From: Pararobbsia alpina_A
Lineage (GTDB): Bacteria; Pseudomonadota; Gammaproteobacteria; Burkholderiales; Burkholderiaceae
Direction: 5' to 3'
NCBI RefSeq assembly: GCF_965118125.1
Contig: NZ_OZ221287.1
Span: forward strand, 3,038,001 to 3,102,000
Length of the DNA: 64,000 nt
Shown: one piece after another, positions 1 to 8,745 of the stretch
How positions within the stretch are numbered: position 1 is the stretch's first letter
Layout of the letters: every line of letters starts with the position of its first letter
Program-made: the position numbers and the translations under genes
Notes under the pieces: generated by a model
Database searches by the model: none
What the model was told of the DNA's origin: nothing
What the model saw: the letters and a program-made list of their open reading frames with translations, nothing else

Positions 1-1
1 G

Positions 2-1540
2 GCCGCACTCAAGGGCATTGAAGACGCTGCACGCGTGCTGGCCGATGCGATCGCCAGCCAACGCTCGCTGCTCGTGATCGCCGACTACGACTGTGACGGT
101 GCAACGGCTTGCGCGGTGGCCGTGCGCGGCCTGCGCATGCTCGGCGCGCAGGTCGACTATCTCGTGCCGAATCGCTTTGAATATGGCTACGGCCTCACGC
201 CCGAGATTGTCGCGCTCGCGGCCCAACGCAAACCCGGCCTGCTGATCACGGTCGACAATGGCATCGCGAGCGTCGAAGGCGTGGAAGCCGCCAACGCGCT
301 CGGCATCGACGTGCTCGTGACCGACCATCACTTGCCCGGCGACACACTGCCCGCGGCCTGTGCGATCGTGAACCCGAACCAGCCCGGATGCACTTTCCCG
401 AGCAAGCATCTTGCAGGCGTGGGCGTCATGTTCTACGTGCTGCTCGCACTGCGGGCGGAGATGCGCCAGCGCGGCGCGCTCGACGAGCGCTCGCAGCCGC
501 GCCTCGATGGCCTGCTCGACCTTGTCGCGCTCGGCACCGTCGCCGATGTCGTGCGTCTCGATGCCAACAATCGCGTGCTCGTTGCGCAAGGCCTCTCGCG
601 CATTCGCAATGGCCGCATGCAGCCCGGCATTGCCGCGCTGTTTCGCGTCGCCGGACGCGATGCGCGCTCGGCCGCGGGGTTCGATCTTGGCTTCGCGTTG
701 GGTCCGCGGCTCAACGCGGCGGGCCGCCTCGCCGACATGTCGCTCGGTATCGAATGCCTGACGACCGACGATCCGGGCCGCGCGTGGGCGCTGGCGCAGG
801 AACTCGACGGTATGAACCGCGAGCGCCGGGAGATCGAGGCCGGCATGCAACAGGAAGCGCTCGCTGACCTGTCGGGCATCGATGCGGCCGGTCGCGCCAC
901 GCTGACTCTGTTCAACGCCGGCTGGCATCAGGGCGTAATCGGCATCGTCGCCTCACGGCTCAAGGAACAGTTCTATCGTCCGTCGTTCACGTTCGCGCCC
1001 GCGGATGACGACGGCCTGATTGCCAAAGGGTCGGGACGCTCGATTCCCGGCTTTCATTTGCGTGACGCGCTCGATCTCGTTTCGAAGCGTCATCCGGGTC
1101 TGCTGCTGAAATTCGGCGGACATGCCATGGCTGCAGGTCTCAGCGTGCGTAGCGCCGATCTGCCCCTCTTCACCGACGCTTTCGAGCAAGTCGGTCGCGA
1201 ATGGCTCACGGCGGAAACACTGGCGCGCGTGGTCGAGACGGACGGCGAACTCGAAGAGGCGTATTTCAATCCGACGTTTGTCGAATTGCTCGACGCTGCC
1301 GTATGGGGTCAAGGGTTTCCGCCACCGGTGTTTTCGGGCGAGTTCGAAGTGGCCACGCAAGCGCTCGTCAAGGACAAGCATCTCAAGCTCCAGCTCGTGC
1401 GTGGACGAAACCGCTACAACGCGATCTGGTTCAACCGCACCGAGCTGCTGCCCTCGCACGCACACGTCGCCTATCGGCTGTCGCGTGACGTGTACAACGG
1501 CATGGCGCGCGTGCAGATGATCGTCGAGCACGCGGGCTGA
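2..1540 (+). CDS. recJ: Single-stranded-DNA-specific exonuclease RecJ, 5' end cut by window
   Basis: RecJ is a 5'-3' exonuclease on single-stranded DNA, acting in RecF-pathway recombination and mismatch repair. The frame is open from base 2 without a start, so the gene begins before the window; about 510 residues are visible against a usual length near 565, so roughly the first 50-60 are missing. Visible family signatures are the metal-binding motif DYDCDG near the start, the DHH motif in VTDHHLPGD, and the DHHA1 motif GGHAMAAG in the C-terminal half, followed by the OB-fold-like tail. All catalytic motifs expected in this part are present. The stop is at 1538-1540. No other product is plausible. 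Confidence 0.95.
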   Translation, partial: AALKGIEDAARVLADAIASQRSLLVIADYDCDGATACAVAVRGLRMLGAQVDYLVPNRFEYGYGLTPEIVALAAQRKPGLLITVDNGIASVEGVEAANALGIDVLVTDHHLPGDTLPAACAIVNPNQPGCTFPSKHLAGVGVMFYVLLALRAEMRQRGALDERSQPRLDGLLDLVALGTVADVVRLDANNRVLVAQGLSRIRNGRMQPGIAALFRVAGRDARSAAGFDLGFALGPRLNAAGRLADMSLGIECLTTDDPGRAWALAQELDGMNRERREIEAGMQQEALADLSGIDAAGRATLTLFNAGWHQGVIGIVASRLKEQFYRPSFTFAPADDDGLIAKGSGRSIPGFHLRDALDLVSKRHPGLLLKFGGHAMAAGLSVRSADLPLFTDAFEQVGREWLTAETLARVVETDGELEEAYFNPTFVELLDAAVWGQGFPPPVFSGEFEVATQALVKDKHLKLQLVRGRNRYNAIWFNRTELLPSHAHVAYRLSRDVYNGMARVQMIVEHAG

Positions 1541-1684
1541 AAAAGAGGGCTGAATAAGCGGCCTGCCTTTACGGACTGTCCCAGCGGCCCAACCAGGCGC
1601 CATGACCGAGCGGACCGTTCCCGATTGCGTCGGTGGCCTGCCGCACGGACATCGTTTGCGTACCAGGCGAATATCAGACATCGC

Positions 1685-1702
1685 CCGGACCTCGCGGTCC
1701 GG
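1685..1702. terminator. Short perfect hairpin between recJ and the acyltransferase gene
   Basis: Arms CCGGACC and GGTCCGG enclose a TCGC tetraloop. It lies about 145 nt after the recJ stop and 20 nt before the chosen acyltransferase start. There is no T-tract, so it may be a weak or Rho-assisted recJ terminator or a 5'-leader hairpin of the next gene. Confidence 0.35.
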
Positions 1703-1722
1703 CAAGTCCCGACGATGTCATC

Positions 1723-2955
1723 ATGATTGCACTCTCCGATGCGCTCTCGCGCGGCAGGAACAACTTCGACCTGGTCCGGCTCGTGGCAGCGCTCGCAGTC
1801 GTGTTCGGTCATTCATACGTGCTGCAGTGGCCGGCCGGTCAGCATGACCCCGTGTCGATGTTCTTCGGTCGCGAATCGAGCGGCAGCCTCGGTGTGTTCG
1901 CGTTCTTCCTGCTCAGCGGCATGCTCATCAGTGCGAGCTACGACCGTCAGCGCTCGGCGCCGCGGTTTCTTGCCCTGCGTCTTGCGCGGATCTGGCCGGC
2001 GCTTGCCGTGTGTTCGCTGCTGGCCGCCTTCGTCGTGGGGCCGTTGTTCACGACGTGGCCGATCTCCGCGTATTTCAATTCCCCGACGACATGGTTCTTC
2101 GTGGTCCATATGCTGACCGTCGTCAAGGGACTGGGCTGGCTGCTGCCGGGTGTGTTCGAACACAACCCGTTCGCGGGCGCGATCAACGCAGCCATCTGGA
2201 CGTTGCCGCTCGAGCTCAAGTGCTACCTCGTCGTGCTGGTTGCGGGTCTGCTCGGATGGGTCAGCACGCGGCGCGGCATGACGATCGCGGTCATCGCGAC
2301 GTCGATCGGCTTTGCGTATCTGCTGAGGCACCCGCCCACTTTTATCCTGTTCGCCGATATCACCGTGCTGCAGGCAGGCTATGCGTTCTGGCCGGTACCG
2401 TTCTTTTTGCTCGGCATGCTGCTGTATGCATGGCGCGATCACGTCGCGCTCCATGGTGCGCTGGCGTTCGCGTTCCTCGTCGCCTATCTCGGGCTGCGCG
2501 ATACGTTTGCCGGACCCGTGCTGTTTTACATCGCCTTCACATACGGCGTGCTGTGGGTCGGAACCACGCCCCTGCTCCATCGGTTCGCGCCGCGCAACGA
2601 CTACTCGTACGGCATCTACGTCTATGGGTTCGTGATTCAGCAGTGTCTCGCCAGCATGGCGCCCACGCTCAACCACTGGCTTGCGTTTCTGACCGTGCTG
2701 CCGGTCGTCTTCGCATGCGCGTATTTCTCGTGGCATTGCGTCGAGAAGCCGGCGCTCGCGGCCTGTCGCAAGCTGGTCGCACGCCGCGGGCGTGCGACCC
2801 GTGTGACGGAGCCGGATACCGTCGAGAAGGTCGAGCACGTCGGCGCTGCTGGTGCCGCAGCGTCGGTACTGACACCTGTTCTGACACCGGCAGCGACACC
2901 CGCCATGGCATCGGTCGCGGCACCTGCGGATACGCCCGCGCTTACGCGTCAATAA
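1723..2955 (+). CDS. Membrane acyltransferase, acyltransferase-3 (OafA/NodX-like) family
   Basis: Acyltransferase-3 proteins are multi-pass inner-membrane enzymes that move acetyl or other acyl groups onto surface carbohydrates or small molecules; the substrate here is unknown. The protein starts with the family's typical amphipathic entry and first helix (NNFDLVRLVAALAVVFGHSY, including the conserved His) and continues with about ten hydrophobic segments to residue ~365. The tail after ~residue 370 is Ala/Thr/Pro/Val rich and looks disordered, with repeated LTP/ATP units. The ATG at 1723 was preferred over an in-frame GTG at 1633 because the family homology begins just after it; neither has a strong Shine-Dalgarno. 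The 3' end overlaps the convergent CheW gene by 14 bp. Confidence 0.85.
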   Translation: MIALSDALSRGRNNFDLVRLVAALAVVFGHSYVLQWPAGQHDPVSMFFGRESSGSLGVFAFFLLSGMLISASYDRQRSAPRFLALRLARIWPALAVCSLLAAFVVGPLFTTWPISAYFNSPTTWFFVVHMLTVVKGLGWLLPGVFEHNPFAGAINAAIWTLPLELKCYLVVLVAGLLGWVSTRRGMTIAVIATSIGFAYLLRHPPTFILFADITVLQAGYAFWPVPFFLLGMLLYAWRDHVALHGALAFAFLVAYLGLRDTFAGPVLFYIAFTYGVLWVGTTPLLHRFAPRNDYSYGIYVYGFVIQQCLASMAPTLNHWLAFLTVLPVVFACAYFSWHCVEKPALAACRKLVARRGRATRVTEPDTVEKVEHVGAAGAAASVLTPVLTPAATPAMASVAAPADTPALTRQ

Positions 2956-4684
2956 CCTGCGCGATCCGGTCGGTCAGTTTCGCGACGTCGAAAATCATCA
3001 TCACCTGAGTCGGGCCGCCCGCCTGCCCCGCCGCTTTCGGCACCTCGACGATCTCGGTCAGGTCGGCGCGCAAGCGCTTGGCCGACGCATCCATCATGAT
3101 CGACGGCACCGCCATCTTGTCGCTCGCATAGACGTTCGCGATGTTTTCGACGGAGTCGACAATCAGGCCATAAGCGTCTTCGCCCCGCTCGACGATCAGG
3201 ATCTTCGCGCTCGCGTCGGCTGACGCGCTCATCTCACGCGGCGCAAGCGCATAGAGCGCGCGCAAGTCGACGATCGTGACGAGCCTGCGGCGCAAGTTCA
3301 GAATGCCGCGCACCGCGTCGGGAAGCCCGGGGGGACGCATGAATTCATCGGTGTACCGGATGATCTCGCGCAAGCCGGTGATCGGCATGGCCATCATGCT
3401 GTCGAGCTTGAACGTGATGTACACGCTGCGCTCGCCGCGCTGGTGTTGCTTCGCAGAGTGTCCGTCCGCATGCGCATACAGACGGCTATGCCCCTGCGTG
3501 AGCGCGTTGAGCTCGCTGTGCGTCAGCAGCGAGGCATGCGCGAGCAACACGATATCGTCATGGCCTTCGCGGCTGATGCAGCCCGCGAACGTACCGCTGC
3601 GACGCGCGCCGACGCTCGGGATCGGCAGCAGCTGCTCCGACGTGAAGCCGACGATCGAATCGACGCAGTCGACGAGCAGCCCGACGCTTTCTTCACCGAT
3701 GCGCATGACGACAATGCGGCGCTCGTCGTCCATGCCCGTCGCTTCGCGCGCCTCTACACGGCGTGTCATGCCTAGCAGCGCGCCGAAGTCGACCAGCGGC
3801 ATCACGTCGCCACGCAGGTTGAACATGCCGACACAGATCTCGCTCTTGAGCACCGATTCCTGGATCGCGGGAACACGGATGATCTCGTGAATCGCGGCGA
3901 TCTCGAACGCGAGGGCCGCTTCGCCCAGACGGAACGACACGCACTGCCGCCGCTGCGTCATCGCGAGCCGTCGCGTCGATCCGCCTGCGCGCTGCTTGTC
4001 GAGAATCTGCGGAACCTGCTCGATCTGCATGAGTTCGGCCGGGTCCAGAATCTGGACGATGCGTTCGCCGCCATTGAGCTTGAGCGCACCCTTGACGACA
4101 TGACGCGCCGCGCGATGCGCGACATGCGAGGGGTTGTCGTCGGCGTAGTGAAACGGGTGACGATCCGACGCTTGCACGCGGAGCATTTCGCCCGTGGCGT
4201 CGAAAACCAGGCCCACGCGCGTGCCCGCAAAGTCGACGATCGCGATCTTCTGCGTCTCGCGCGCGACGGTCTCCGGCATGCCGAGAATCGAACGCAGGTC
4301 GATGATCGGAATGATCGCGCCGCGCAGATTGAATACGCCCGCCAGGAATGCGGGCGCGAGCGGAATCGACGTCACGCGTGCGGGAAACACGACGACTTCC
4401 TGAATGACGTCGACGGGCAGCGCGAGCTCTGTGCCCTCGAGAAAGAACGAACCGTACAGGGTCGCCTCGACGGTACGTGACAAAGCCGCCGCTGCCGATG
4501 CGATCGGCGAAATCGGCGCAATCGCCGGGGCCGAAGCCATCGCTGTCGATGCGTGCGCAGCCTGCGCGGCACGCATCTCGCGCACGGCAAGCATGTCCTC
4601 TGGCCCGCCTTCTTCGTGGCGGCCGTCCTGGCGACCCAAAGCAGGGAGCGAATCCAGCTGGTCAGCGAGTTCGAGCATGTCCAT
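2942..4684 (-). CDS. Chemotaxis coupling protein with three CheW domains
   Basis: CheW domains link chemoreceptors to the CheA kinase. This 580-residue protein carries three in series, starting near residues 75, 247 and 425. Each has the fold's typical pattern of a strand pair and a GxxNLRG-type turn (GVFNLRGAIIPIIDL, GMFNLRGDVMPLVDF, GILNLRRRLVTIVDL). A low-complexity Ala/Ile-rich stretch precedes the first domain. Most CheW proteins have one domain of about 150 residues, so this is an expanded scaffold. The start has a good RBS (GAGGTG). It overlaps cheD by 23 bp, making it the last gene of the receptor-cheR-cheD-cheW operon. No CheA, CheB or CheY gene adjoins it. Coupling three receptors or kinases at once is inference. 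Confidence 0.88.
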   Translation of the reverse strand: MDMLELADQLDSLPALGRQDGRHEEGGPEDMLAVREMRAAQAAHASTAMASAPAIAPISPIASAAAALSRTVEATLYGSFFLEGTELALPVDVIQEVVVFPARVTSIPLAPAFLAGVFNLRGAIIPIIDLRSILGMPETVARETQKIAIVDFAGTRVGLVFDATGEMLRVQASDRHPFHYADDNPSHVAHRAARHVVKGALKLNGGERIVQILDPAELMQIEQVPQILDKQRAGGSTRRLAMTQRRQCVSFRLGEAALAFEIAAIHEIIRVPAIQESVLKSEICVGMFNLRGDVMPLVDFGALLGMTRRVEAREATGMDDERRIVVMRIGEESVGLLVDCVDSIVGFTSEQLLPIPSVGARRSGTFAGCISREGHDDIVLLAHASLLTHSELNALTQGHSRLYAHADGHSAKQHQRGERSVYITFKLDSMMAMPITGLREIIRYTDEFMRPPGLPDAVRGILNLRRRLVTIVDLRALYALAPREMSASADASAKILIVERGEDAYGLIVDSVENIANVYASDKMAVPSIMMDASAKRLRADLTEIVEVPKAAGQAGGPTQVMMIFDVAKLTDRIAQVIDA

Positions 4685-5258
4685 GCATCACCTCGTGTGG
4701 AGTGGCGTTCTGTCGTTCGGCAGGCGCGGCGATTTCGCGCGCGCTGCAAGTGAATTGGCTCGCATTGATGGCGACTTGCCAGCCTTTCGCACCGCCAACC
4801 TGCTCGAGCACGACGCGCAACCCGGCTTGCGCCAGCACCGCGCGTGCGGCTTCGATGTTGTGACGGCCGATCTGCCCGGCCGCGCCGCGGCCGAGCTTGG
4901 CGAGGCTTGCGCCGCCCACGAGCACGGCTTCGAGTTCGCGGTGCGCATGACGGTCGGCCTCGAGCAGGCGAAGCAGCACGGGCAGCGCACGATCGACATA
5001 ACGCGCACAGGCGCGCGGATCGCGATCGATCTCGAACAGCGGCGCGCCGCCGGGCAACGGCGCACTCGGCAACAGGCAGTGCGCGAGCACACAACGTCCG
5101 CGTGCGCGCCAGATCAACCCGATCCCCACGCAGGAGCCGAGTGTCGCGCGCAACAGACCTTGCGACGCGTGTCGCGCTTCGCCGATGCGCACGATCTGAT
5201 CGGACGCAGGCGCGTCGGCACGCAGGCCGGATGACGGTGACGGATCAGGTGCGTTCAT
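4662..5258 (-). CDS. cheD: Chemoreceptor glutamine deamidase CheD
   Basis: CheD deamidates glutamines in chemoreceptors and can bind CheC-type phosphatases. The family's catalytic set is visible: Thr and Cys in ATLGSCVG and His in LAHCLLP. The protein is about 198 residues from the ATG at 5258. That start was chosen because the longer frame is only an antisense-like extension inside cheR. The ATG overlaps the cheR end by 14 bp, which suggests translational coupling. The C-terminus overlaps the triple-CheW start by 23 bp. Its presence beside CheR suggests the PAS receptor encoded upstream is modified by both enzymes. Confidence 0.88.
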   Translation of the reverse strand: MNAPDPSPSSGLRADAPASDQIVRIGEARHASQGLLRATLGSCVGIGLIWRARGRCVLAHCLLPSAPLPGGAPLFEIDRDPRACARYVDRALPVLLRLLEADRHAHRELEAVLVGGASLAKLGRGAAGQIGRHNIEAARAVLAQAGLRVVLEQVGGAKGWQVAINASQFTCSAREIAAPAERQNATPHEVMHGHARTR

Positions 5259-6207
5259 CGCTGCTGACCTTTCGGTAGAACAGCGGTTGCTCGAAGTGCA
5301 GGCCCGTGTCGTAACGCTGAAGCGACTCGGACTCGCCGAGCACGAGCAAAGCACCAGGACGCATCGCTGATACGACGTTCGCGACGATGCGCTGCTGCGT
5401 CGGTGCATCGAAATAGATCAGCACGTTGCGCAGGAACACGATATCGAAGTGCCGGTCGCGTGGCGGCATCTCGAGCAGATTGAACGGTTCGAACTGAACG
5501 CGCGCGCGCAAATCGCCGACCACGCGCCAGCTGTCACCATCGGCGCTGAAATACCGCGCGACGAGGTCGGGCCTGGCGGCCAGAAGCTGATCGATCGAGC
5601 GGCCCTGATAGCGACCGGTACGCGCCTTGGACACCACGGCGCCGCTGATGTCGGTGCCGAAGATCCGATAGTCGAAGTGCGGCGCCGAGAGCCGCATGGC
5701 GTCGGCATGCATGGCGATCGACCATGCCTCCTCGCCCGACGACGACGCGGCGGACCACACGTTGAGCGTCTCGCGTGGATGCGCGGCCTGCCACTGCGGC
5801 AGGAAGGTATCGGCAAAGTACGACCACACGCGCGGCGTGCGGAAAAACGAAGTTTCGTTGGTCGTCACCAGATCGATAAAGTGCGGCAGTTCGGGCGGAT
5901 GCGATTCGACGAAGCGCAGGTAGTCACCGTAGCCACTGATCGACAGCGTGCGCATGCGCGGACGCAGCCGGCCTTGCAACAGCGTGCGCTTGCGTTCGGA
6001 CATCGTGATGCCGGTGTGGTCGCGCACCATCGCGAGCAGCTTGCGCAGCTCGACGGGCGTCAGTTCGCCGTCGATGCCCTGCGCGCGCGCAGGCGAGCGA
6101 TCGGGGTTGAGCCCGCCGGTCGATGCTGCGCTCTGGTCGGCACCCGCGGCACCACCGGCACCGCCTGCACCGGCATTGAAGACGGCGCGTGTTGTTTCGA
6201 ATTCCAT
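5245..6207 (-). CDS. cheR: Chemotaxis protein methyltransferase CheR
   Basis: CheR methylates receptor glutamates using S-adenosylmethionine to set adaptation. After a Gly/Ala-rich N-terminal tail (about residues 10-45) comes the CheR N-terminal domain (LTPVELRKLLAMVRDHTGI...), the hallmark TTNETSFFR substrate-loop motif, the SAM motif WSAASSSGEEAWS and the late motif FDIVFLRNVLIYFD. Length (320) is normal apart from the tail. It is the second gene of the minus-strand chemosensory operon, 122 bp after the receptor gene, and overlaps cheD. The matching methylesterase CheB is not in the window. Confidence 0.93.
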   Translation of the reverse strand: MEFETTRAVFNAGAGGAGGAAGADQSAASTGGLNPDRSPARAQGIDGELTPVELRKLLAMVRDHTGITMSERKRTLLQGRLRPRMRTLSISGYGDYLRFVESHPPELPHFIDLVTTNETSFFRTPRVWSYFADTFLPQWQAAHPRETLNVWSAASSSGEEAWSIAMHADAMRLSAPHFDYRIFGTDISGAVVSKARTGRYQGRSIDQLLAARPDLVARYFSADGDSWRVVGDLRARVQFEPFNLLEMPPRDRHFDIVFLRNVLIYFDAPTQQRIVANVVSAMRPGALLVLGESESLQRYDTGLHFEQPLFYRKVSSDERT

Positions 6208-6287
6208 GGGCCTCCCTGGCCCGCGTGCGCACCGTCTATGCGGGGCTCACGCCAAGCTTCTGCCTGTGTTGCAAACTGTTGAAGACC

Positions 6288-6313
6288 GGCGACCGGCCCA
6301 TCGGGCCATCGCC
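6288..6313 (-). terminator. Imperfect hairpin between receptor gene and cheR
   Basis: On the transcribed minus strand the stem pairs GGCGA with TCGCC and GGCCC with GGGCC around a 3-nt loop, with a small internal bulge. It sits 17-42 nt after the receptor stop. No T-tract follows, so partial attenuation between receptor and cheR is possible but unproven. Confidence 0.3.
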
Positions 6314-6329
6314 GGCCATCGATGCACCG

Positions 6330-8027
6330 TCAAACCACGAAGCGCCCGACCATCGAATTGAGGTCGCCTGCACCGACGCTGAGCTGCCCCGTTTCGCGCG
6401 CAATGCTGTCGCACGAGGTGGCGGACTTCTCGGTCTCTTCGGCGACGTGCTGAATGGCGGCGCTGACTTCGCGCGCGGCAATCAGCTGCTCGTCGGCGGC
6501 GCAGGCAATTTCCGAAATCGCCTGCGTGGTGCGTTCGACGCCCTGCACGATCTTCTCGAACGCATCGGCTGCCTGGCGCGAAATATCGCTGCCCGCCGCG
6601 ACGCGCTTGACCGACTCGTTGATGAGCTTCGAGATTTCCTTGGTCGCCTGCGATGAGCGCTCGGCGAGCTTGCGCACCTCGTCGGCCACCACAGAGAAAC
6701 CGAGACCGTGCTCGCCGGCGCGCGCGGCTTCAATGGCCGCGTTGAACGCAAGCAGGTTCGTCTGGCTCGCGATCTCGCCGATGACCTTGATGATCTCGCT
6801 GATGTCCTCGGACGACTTGTTGATGAGCTCCATCGCCTCGATCGACTTGGCCACCGCCTTGGCGCCGAGCACCGCTTCGTGTTGCGTCGCCTTCGCGACG
6901 CCGTCGGCGCCGCGGCCGTTTTCCGCGATCGAGTTGATCGATGCCGTGAGTTCCTCGATCGACGCATTCATCTGCTCGACCGTCGCGCCGAGGCTCTGCG
7001 CGCCGGCGGCCACGGTGCTGGACATGTCGGCGATCTGGCTCGACGAGCCGCTGAACGCGTTTGCCGCGCCGACCACCTTCGCGATCACGCCACGCAGATC
7101 GCCGATCATTGCGCGGATGCCTTCGGCAAGCATGTCCACGGGCTCGTTGCCGCTCACGGCGATCTCGGCGCTGAGGTCGCCGCGTGCCGCGCGCTGCACG
7201 GAGTCGAGCAACAGGGCGACCTTTGCGCTATCGCTCTCGGCCTTGCGCTTGATGCTCGCTTCGAGTTCGACCTCGGCGGTCACATCGCTTGCGAATTTGA
7301 CGACCTTGCTGGGCCGGCCGCTCGCATCGAGAATCGGGTTGTACGTGGCCTGAATCCAGACCACTTTGCCGCCCTTGCCCACGCGCATATAACGGTTCGA
7401 GTCGAACTCGCCGCGATTGAGCTTCTGCCAGAAGCGACGGTACTCCGTGCTCTGTGCATACTCGGGCGTGCAAAAAATTCGATGGTGCTCGCCGACGATC
7501 TCGTCGAGCGAATAGCCGACGACGTCGAGGAAATTCGCGTTGGCGTGACGGATCGTGCCGTCGAGGTTGAACTCGATGACGGCCTGCGACTTGTCGATCG
7601 CATCGATCTTGCCGGCGAATTCCGCCTGACGGCGTTTGACTTCGGTCACGTCGGTCGCGAACTTGATCACGCGCGTCGGCTGACCGCTTTCGTCGAACAC
7701 CGGGTTGTACGATGCCTGAATCCAGATCTCGCGCCCATCCTTGCCAAGGCGGCGATACTCGCCCGCATCGAATTCGCCGCGGCGCAGCTTGGCCCAGAAC
7801 GCCGGATACGCTGCGCTCGCCGCGTACTCGGGGTCGCAGAAGATCCGGTGATGCTTGCCGACGATCTCTTCGCGCGTGTAGCCGACGGTCGCCAGAAAGT
7901 TGGCGTTGGCGTCGACGATGATGCCGTCGAGATTGAATTCGATGACTGCCTGCACGCGGTGCAACGCGGTGTACACCGCTTTCAGTTGCTGTGCATCAAG
8001 CTGTTTGTTCAGGTCCGCTGTGTCCAT
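6330..8027 (-). CDS. Soluble methyl-accepting chemotaxis protein with tandem PAS domains
   Basis: This chemoreceptor has no membrane segment. Two closely similar PAS domains (about residues 15-115 and 137-237) each carry the block INxDGxIxxANxNFLxxVGYxxxEIVGxHHRIFC, followed by PAC-like motifs. A signalling coiled coil follows, with the hairpin region ASQTNLLAFNAAIEAARAGE. Tandem PAS in such receptors often bind haem or flavin and report redox or oxygen, but the ligand cannot be read here. The ATG at 8027 was chosen because it has a strong RBS (GGGAG) and the PAS homology starts just after; the longer frame lacks both. It leads the cheR-cheD-cheW operon, which suggests a dedicated signalling module. 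Confidence 0.92.
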   Translation of the reverse strand: MDTADLNKQLDAQQLKAVYTALHRVQAVIEFNLDGIIVDANANFLATVGYTREEIVGKHHRIFCDPEYAASAAYPAFWAKLRRGEFDAGEYRRLGKDGREIWIQASYNPVFDESGQPTRVIKFATDVTEVKRRQAEFAGKIDAIDKSQAVIEFNLDGTIRHANANFLDVVGYSLDEIVGEHHRIFCTPEYAQSTEYRRFWQKLNRGEFDSNRYMRVGKGGKVVWIQATYNPILDASGRPSKVVKFASDVTAEVELEASIKRKAESDSAKVALLLDSVQRAARGDLSAEIAVSGNEPVDMLAEGIRAMIGDLRGVIAKVVGAANAFSGSSSQIADMSSTVAAGAQSLGATVEQMNASIEELTASINSIAENGRGADGVAKATQHEAVLGAKAVAKSIEAMELINKSSEDISEIIKVIGEIASQTNLLAFNAAIEAARAGEHGLGFSVVADEVRKLAERSSQATKEISKLINESVKRVAAGSDISRQAADAFEKIVQGVERTTQAISEIACAADEQLIAAREVSAAIQHVAEETEKSATSCDSIARETGQLSVGAGDLNSMVGRFVV

Positions 8028-8107
8028 AAACACTCCCGTATTGAATTTCCGTGCCGCGAAATGCGTCGTTGACTCCGGCCGTTGAACCGCATTCCGCGAA
8101 TAAATTC

Positions 8108-8136
8108 CCGGACAGGGCTCGTCATGCCCTGTCCGG
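8108..8136. promoter_or_regulatory. Perfect 11-bp inverted repeat upstream of the PAS receptor gene
   Basis: Arms CCGGACAGGGC and GCCCTGTCCGG are separated by 7 nt. The element lies 81-109 bp upstream of the receptor ATG in a 718-bp divergent intergenic region. It could be a leader hairpin or a protein-binding site; no T-tract follows on either strand. Confidence 0.45.
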
Positions 8137-8408
8137 TTGAAAGCGCCTGAATACGCATTTTTATTTCGAAGCAAGTAATTTTTTATTGACCGTATTAATC
8201 ATTGATTTCGGCGGCCCTGCTTCGCTTGTCCTCCCTGACTACCGGACCTGCGCACAACGCTCACGACACATAACGACTGGTGATAGCGGGATTAACGGAT
8301 GCATTCATCCGACCTTTAGGTAAAAACGGGTTAACCTGCATAAAAAATTTCACACCCAATGACAAAACGTCAGTCGTTTTTATTCGAATTCACGGTAAAA
8401 CGTTTGCG

Positions 8409-8423
8409 GTTCGATAATCGAAC
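8409..8423. promoter_or_regulatory. 15-bp perfect palindrome in the receptor/MFS divergent region
   Basis: Arms GTTCGAT and ATCGAAC flank a single central A. The surrounding sequence is distinctly A/T-richer than the coding regions. It fits a dimeric regulator site; the regulator is unknown. Confidence 0.4.
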
Positions 8424-8514
8424 GGAGAATAATATTTCAGGTAAATGTTTCTTCTTTTGCTTGCAATGCATATGAAATCGGGGTTTCAAGCCAAATGAAT
8501 GGAATTCACTTTAA

Positions 8515-8581
8515 CTGGCATGCCAGATGGAGATCGCATACCAAAACACGCGTGCGATCAATCAGTTAAGAATGTTCTTAA
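8515..8581. promoter_or_regulatory. Two palindromes upstream of the MFS transporter gene
   Basis: A perfect 12-bp palindrome CTGGCATGCCAG sits at 8515-8526, and TTAAGAA-TG-TTCTTAA (7-bp arms) sits at 8566-8581. They lie about 220 and 165 bp upstream of the transporter ATG, and both are plausible operators for the transporter. Apart from these and the palindromes at 8108 and 8409, the 8028-8745 stretch holds no gene that could be supported. Confidence 0.4.
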
Positions 8582-8745
8582 AAGTCGGGACAAACCCTGA
8601 CAACACGGGCCTGGCGGGCGCGCGCGGCGGAGGCTGCGCTACACTCCGAACCAAATGGGGTCGACGTCCGGCAAGGAAATCGAAAGCCAGCCCGCGTCGT
8701 GGCGCACATCATCGTGGCAAACATCAATAAGCGAGGAGAACACAG

